Assembly (NCBI GenBank): GCA_910587045.1
Contig: CAJULG010000007.1
Coordinates: 62,001-126,000, forward strand
Direction: 5' to 3'
Source: an uncultured Lachnospiraceae bacterium
Lineage (GTDB): Bacteria > Bacillota > Clostridia > Lachnospirales > Lachnospiraceae
Length of the DNA stretch: 64,000 nucleotides
Shown here: positions 60,625-64,000 of the stretch, piece after piece
How positions within the stretch are numbered: the first letter of the stretch is position 1
Layout: each line of letters starts with the position of its first letter
The notes under the pieces: generated by a model
What the model was told of the DNA's origin: nothing
Database searches by the model: none
What the model saw: the letters and a program-made list of their open reading frames with translations, nothing else
Position numbers and translations under genes: made by a program

Positions 60625-61197
60625 CTACACCTCCAGAATATCATGCAGGATCTGTGTATGAAAGCTTCGACGGACTTCTTCTGTGGTCAGGTCTTTGCCT
60701 AACATCTGCGATACCGTTCCGTGTCTTAGAAATGTCTGCTGCATGACCGTGATCAGGCAGAAGGTTTTTCGTGTTACCGTTTCTTCATCCCAATCAGGTC
60801 GGCAGGCTGAAACAAGAGGGAGATAGGCCGCATAGGTTCTGTGAGTGTTGTCATTTACTTTCGGCGTCTGCATATCGGTAAGAATGGAGATTCTCGATAC
60901 GGCGTAATGCTTGAATAGGAAATCAAGCGTCATATATCCGAGCTGATCCAGCTTTTCAAACGGGGTAAGACCCTCCGTTTGTTCCCGTATATGCTGAAAC
61001 TGTTCTACAATTTGATTTATAATACGCTCTACGCATAACGCAATAAGTGCATCCTTATTTCCAAAATGATAATTTACAAGCCCCAGTCCGACGTCAGCCC
61101 GTTTGCAGATTTCCCGAACTGTGATCTCATCTAAATGTTCCCCTTTTTCTTCGATCAGTGCGATCGTTGCCTGTATTATTGCTTCTCTGTTATCCAT
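60625..61197 (-). CDS. TetR-family transcriptional regulator
   Basis: 190 residues after AGGAGGCACAGAT. N-terminal HTH: REAIIQATIALIEEKGEHLDEITVREICKRADVGLGLVNYHFGNKDALI, a standard TetR DNA-binding domain. The rest is helical ligand-binding. Upstream lie two palindromes that overlap its promoter, so it most likely represses itself and the reductase gene behind it. Confidence 0.93.
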   Translation of the reverse strand: MDNREAIIQATIALIEEKGEHLDEITVREICKRADVGLGLVNYHFGNKDALIALCVERIINQIVEQFQHIREQTEGLTPFEKLDQLGYMTLDFLFKHYAVSRISILTDMQTPKVNDNTHRTYAAYLPLVSACRPDWDEETVTRKTFCLITVMQQTFLRHGTVSQMLGKDLTTEEVRRSFHTQILHDILEV

Positions 61198-61211
61198 ATC
61201 TGTGCCTCCTG

Positions 61212-61258
61212 TTGAACACTGTTCAATTTATTATACTGAACATTGTTCAAAATTTCAA
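61212..61258 (-). promoter_or_regulatory. TetR promoter with two operators
   Basis: Minus strand: TTGAAA (61258-61253), 17 bp, TATAAT (61235-61230). Palindrome TTGAACACTGTTCAA (61212-61226) lies just after the -10 and TGAACATTGTTCA (61237-61249) in the spacer. Both share TGAACA-N-TGTTCA, a clear repressor site. Confidence 0.85.
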
Positions 61259-61277
61259 GGCCTGTTTTATGAAAGGG

Positions 61278-61436
61278 CTAATCGCTTTTCTTGTTTGTCG
61301 GATAACCATTCCCCTGTAAATCAGTTGTAACAGAACAGGAGCCTTTTTTCTTAGGCTTGTCTTTTGCAGGATTCGTACTTTCCCATATGCCCTCCGGCAT
61401 TGTATTAATCGGCTTTTTTTTGTCTGTCATTTTCAT
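61278..61436 (-). CDS. Small Lys/Pro-rich hypothetical protein
   Basis: 52 residues on the minus strand; ATG at 61436 (a second at 61430) after CGGAGGTTATAAAAGAAA. Sequence MTDKKKPINTMPEGIWESTN, then DKPKKKGSCSVTTDLQGNG, basic and probably disordered. It is the only coding signal in the 414-base gap between the TetR and ferritin-like genes. No family known. Confidence 0.5.
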   Translation of the reverse strand: MKMTDKKKPINTMPEGIWESTNPAKDKPKKKGSCSVTTDLQGNGYPTNKKSD

Positions 61437-61611
61437 TTTCTTTTATAACCTCCGTTTTTTTGTTAGTATGAGGTGATTTATTTGAAATATTCATACGACA
61501 TCCGGTTCTCTCGCGTAAGCAAAGGTGATAGCGTGAAACTCTGTGCCATGCACAAAATGAAAAACGCATAATATAGTATCATAGAATAATAGATTGTGAG
61601 ATGATATCAGC

Positions 61612-62154
61612 ATGGAAGAAAACAGCTTGTCCAACAACTGCGATTTTGCCAGCCTCAGACCGGTCATGGTAGATCTGCCTTATCCGCCGATCCAGGTTGA
61701 AGGTCAGAACCTGGCATATGCGAATCTGATCAGCATGGACTATTGTGGTTCCGTATCGGAAATGACAGCCCTTACCCAGTATATCAATAATGAGAATCGG
61801 CTGTCCTGTAATAATTGTTCCGTAGCAAAGACGCTTCTGGGAATTGCAATGTCGGAAATGATCCATTTACAGAAGCTTGGAGAATTAATTCTTTTGTTAG
61901 GCGGTACGGTTGACTTTGTTGCCAGATCCCATAATGGAAGGCCGGTCATGTGGACGCCGGAATGCCTTAAGCTGCCGGATCAGCTGAAAGCAATGCTTCT
62001 GACAGATGTGGAGGGAGAGTATGCGGCGATCAATCAGTATCGGATGCATATCAGGATGATAAAGGATGCATATGTCAATGCGGTACTGGAGCGAATCATA
62101 AAGGATGAGGAATATCATATCATGATACTCCAGACTTTGGTTAAGAATCTGTGA
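61612..62154 (+). CDS. Ferritin-like / manganese-catalase-like (CotJC-type) protein
   Basis: 180 residues, ATG at 61612 (GAGATGATATCAGC upstream, weak). Helices with metal-ligand pattern: MDYCGSVSEMTALTQYI, LLGIAMSEMIHLQKLGELI (ExxH), TDVEGEYAAINQYRMHI and IIKDEEYHIMILQTL (ExxH). These pairs are those of a diiron or dimanganese four-helix bundle, like CotJC or Mn catalase. It may detoxify peroxide or act in the spore coat. Confidence 0.8.
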   Translation: MEENSLSNNCDFASLRPVMVDLPYPPIQVEGQNLAYANLISMDYCGSVSEMTALTQYINNENRLSCNNCSVAKTLLGIAMSEMIHLQKLGELILLLGGTVDFVARSHNGRPVMWTPECLKLPDQLKAMLLTDVEGEYAAINQYRMHIRMIKDAYVNAVLERIIKDEEYHIMILQTLVKNL

Positions 62155-62200
62155 TGCATTTATATATTTAATAAAAAATAAATAATAATCATATTTAAAC

Positions 62201-62229
62201 TTGACTTGAGGTACGCTTTTGGTTGTAAA
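62201..62229 (+). promoter_or_regulatory. Sigma-A-type promoter of the DUF362 operon
   Basis: TTGACT (62201-62206), 17 bp, TGTAAA (62224-62229). Reads into the DUF362 gene. Confidence 0.6.
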
Positions 62230-62279
62230 ATGAAATTACTGGCACAAATAGAAAATGAAAGGCCAAAGGAGGACGTTGA

Positions 62280-63146
62280 ATGCAGTCAAAAGTGTATTTT
62301 TCAAGACAGGTTACGCCGGAACAGGTATTAGAGCTTTACCGTCTGGCGGGAAAACAGCTTTCCGGCAAAATAGCAATTAAAGTACATTCCGGCGAAACGG
62401 GAAATCAGAACTTTTTGCATCCTGAATTCTGGAAGCCTGTTGTTGATGCTGTAGGCGGAACGGTTGTAGAGTGTAACACTGCGTATGAGGGTACAAGGGA
62501 TACAACAGAAAAACACTTAAAGACCCTGGAGGAGCATGGGTGGAACCGGAACTTTGCAGTAGATCTTCTGGATGCGGAAGGACCGGATCTGGAACTGTCA
62601 ATTCCAAAGGGAAAACGGATACAGGTAAATTATGTGGGTAAGAATCTGGCGAACTATGATTCCCTTCTGGTACTGTCTCATTTTAAAGGACATCCTATGG
62701 GCGGCTATGGCGGTGCATTGAAACAGTTATCAATCGGTATTGCATCCTCATATGGAAAGGCAAATATCCATGGAGCAGGAAATCTGGAAGAAATCTGGAC
62801 TGCGGATCAGGATTCCTTCTTAGAGTCTATGGCAGATGCCGCTTCTTCTGTCGTTGACTATTTCCATGGAGAAATCGTTTATATCAACGTAATGAAAAAT
62901 ATGTCCGTAGATTGTGACTGCTGTGCAGTCGCAGAGGATCCGTGCATGGCGGATATTGGTATTCTTGCATCCCTGGATCCGGTTGCCATAGATCAGGCCT
63001 GTATTGATTTAGTCTATGCAGCAACAGAGGATCCCGGGCAGGGGCATCTGCTGGAACGGATCGAGAGCCGTAACGGAATTCATACCATAGAGGCAGCGGC
63101 AGAGCTGGGCATTGGTTCCAGAGAATATGAACGGATTGAAATATAG
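62280..63146 (+). CDS. DUF362 domain-containing protein
   Basis: 288 residues after AAAGGAGGACGTTGA. Typical DUF362 pattern: IAIKVHSGETGNQNFLHPEF, VVECNTAYEGTRDTTEKHL, LLVLSHFKGHPMGGYGGALKQLSIG, then DCDCCAVAEDPCMADIGILASLDPVAIDQACIDLV, a Cys-rich loop. Many family members carry a 4Fe-4S domain as well; none is seen here. The reaction is unknown. It leads an operon with an ECF S component and a kinase-like gene. Confidence 0.9.
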   Translation: MQSKVYFSRQVTPEQVLELYRLAGKQLSGKIAIKVHSGETGNQNFLHPEFWKPVVDAVGGTVVECNTAYEGTRDTTEKHLKTLEEHGWNRNFAVDLLDAEGPDLELSIPKGKRIQVNYVGKNLANYDSLLVLSHFKGHPMGGYGGALKQLSIGIASSYGKANIHGAGNLEEIWTADQDSFLESMADAASSVVDYFHGEIVYINVMKNMSVDCDCCAVAEDPCMADIGILASLDPVAIDQACIDLVYAATEDPGQGHLLERIESRNGIHTIEAAAELGIGSREYERIEI

Positions 63147-63175
63147 GATTTCCAGGTTGCGCAGGAGGAAATGAT

Positions 63176-63757
63176 ATGGCAAAGACAAAGCATGAGAATA
63201 TTCAGAAAATAGCATTGTCCGCAATGTTTCTGGCGATTGGTCTGCTTCTGCCGTTTTTGACCGGACAGATCAGGCAGATTGGAAATATGATGCTGCCGAT
63301 GCATCTTCCGGTTCTGCTGTGCGGACTGATCTGCGGCTGGCAGTATGGTCTGGAGATCGGGCTGATCCTTCCCATCCTTCGACATTTTCTATTTGGCATG
63401 CCGCAATTATACCCTACCGGCATTGCCATGTCCGTGGAGCTTGCAACCTATGGCCTTATCGTGGGACTGGTCTATTCCCGTTCCCGCTGGCAGTGCGTCA
63501 TATCCCTGTACCGGGCGATGCTGATCGCCATGCTGTCCGGAAGAGTGATATGGGGGATTGCCATGGTCCTGATGCTGGGCGTAGGAGAGAACGGATTTAC
63601 ATGGGTGGCATTTACGGCAGGTGCGTTCTTTAATGCAATTCCGGGTATTATCATCCAGCTGATATTGATCCCGGCAGTCATGGTGGCATTAAACCGGACC
63701 GGTCTGGTTCCATTCCGGCAGAGAGAGAAGGAACCGAAGGCCGCGGCAGATGGATAA
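63176..63757 (+). CDS. ECF transporter S component-like membrane protein
   Basis: 193 residues after AGGAGGAAATGAT. Five or six membrane segments; start QKIALSAMFLAIGLLLPFL is typical of S components (Ala motif in helix 1, QxxxLSAMFxAIG). LPMHLPVLLCGLICGWQYGLEIGLILPILRHFLFGMP follows. S components bind a vitamin or metal and use a shared energy module (EcfA/A'/T), which is not in the window. Substrate not clear. Confidence 0.8.
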   Translation: MAKTKHENIQKIALSAMFLAIGLLLPFLTGQIRQIGNMMLPMHLPVLLCGLICGWQYGLEIGLILPILRHFLFGMPQLYPTGIAMSVELATYGLIVGLVYSRSRWQCVISLYRAMLIAMLSGRVIWGIAMVLMLGVGENGFTWVAFTAGAFFNAIPGIIIQLILIPAVMVALNRTGLVPFRQREKEPKAAADG

Positions 63758-63768
63758 AGGATACTCAA

Positions 63769-64000
63769 ATGTTATATAGAATCGAACCGATCATAAATAA
63801 AATAATGCAATTACAAAGGAACAATGTCCCGGTTATGGTCGGGATAGATGGCAGATGTGCCGCAGGCAAGACAACGCTTGCGGCAGATCTGCAAAAAGGA
63901 TTGGATTGCAGTGTAATTCATATGGATGATTTTTTTCTCCGGCCGGAGCAGAGAACGGAGGAACGATACCGGGAACCGGGAGGCAATATTGATTATGAGC
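63769..64000 (+). CDS. Uridine kinase-like P-loop protein (partial)
   Basis: 77 residues before the window ends. Walker A is GIDGRCAAGKTTLAADL, followed by VIHMDDFFLRPEQRT, the substrate motif of uridine kinase/phosphoribulokinase-like proteins. It starts 11 bases after the ECF gene, in the same operon. The C-terminal part lies outside the window. Confidence 0.85.
   Translation, partial: MLYRIEPIINKIMQLQRNNVPVMVGIDGRCAAGKTTLAADLQKGLDCSVIHMDDFFLRPEQRTEERYREPGGNIDYE

Noticed and set aside
63319..63633. Plus-strand open frame of 104 codons within the ECF S component gene
   Set aside because: Out-of-frame shadow; the membrane protein frame is well supported by its ribosome-binding site and helices.
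1..64000. CRISPR array or transposon ends
   Set aside because: No regularly spaced repeats and no transposase were found while reading both strands.

Overview
The window looks like a chromosomal segment of a gut Lachnospiraceae-type Firmicute. The signs are strong AGGAGG ribosome-binding sites, sigma-A promoters, AgrC/AgrA- and OmpR-type two-component systems, surface-anchored GH26 mannanases with a TPKTG sorting signal, a fused ferredoxin-dependent 2-oxoacid oxidoreductase, rubrerythrin, and a LysM-GH18 enzyme of the spore-germination type. I do not assign a genus.

Layout. 1-7.6 kb: end of a chemoreceptor, a small DUF4190-like membrane protein, an ACT-domain protein with an S41 peptidase, an XRE-AbrB fusion regulator with an acyltransferase, and an AgrA/AgrC-like pair. 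7.7-11.8 kb: 2-oxoacid:ferredoxin oxidoreductase in two fused ORFs, then rubrerythrin. 11.8-19.6 kb (minus): an HMGL-type aldolase, then a response regulator / kinase / lipoprotein / ABC ATPase / ABC permease operon whose two promoters share the direct repeat TTGAC-N6-TTGAC. 19.7-28 kb: MBL hydrolase, flavoprotein, and two tandem paralogous GH26 beta-mannanases with different surface anchors and CG-centred palindromes near their promoters. 28-33 kb: PadR/HAAS regulatory cluster, HAD, GH18, tRNA-Gly(CCC), NUDIX. 33-44.8 kb: core genes (HAD, GNAT, MscL, rhodanese, EF-G paralogue, THUMP RNA methyltransferase, C1 peptidase, rdgB, yfcE, rlmD).

At the 3' end of rlmD (about 44,813) composition turns AT-rich and an accessory island of about 15 kb begins (to about 59.9 kb). 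Its first segment supplies what looks like the C-terminal domain of RlmD, out of frame by one base. Next come a large Avs-like STAND NTPase with an N-terminal PD-(D/E)xK-like domain and a RhuM-family protein (a likely phage-defence module), then a truncated esterase, then an array of small immunity-like, membrane and lipoprotein genes, many broken, with no toxin in view. Three paralogous two-TM proteins lie in this array and one is a truncated chimera. No integrase, transposase or CRISPR array is visible.

59.9-64 kb returns to ordinary genes: a flavodoxin-like reductase with a TetR regulator (two clear operators), a small Lys-rich protein, a ferritin-like protein, a DUF362 protein, an ECF S component, and the start of a uridine-kinase-like gene.

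Several breaks in the island fall in short A or T runs (48.5, 52.0, 56.9 kb). This could be real decay or homopolymer error in the assembly, and it affects how the defence genes are read.
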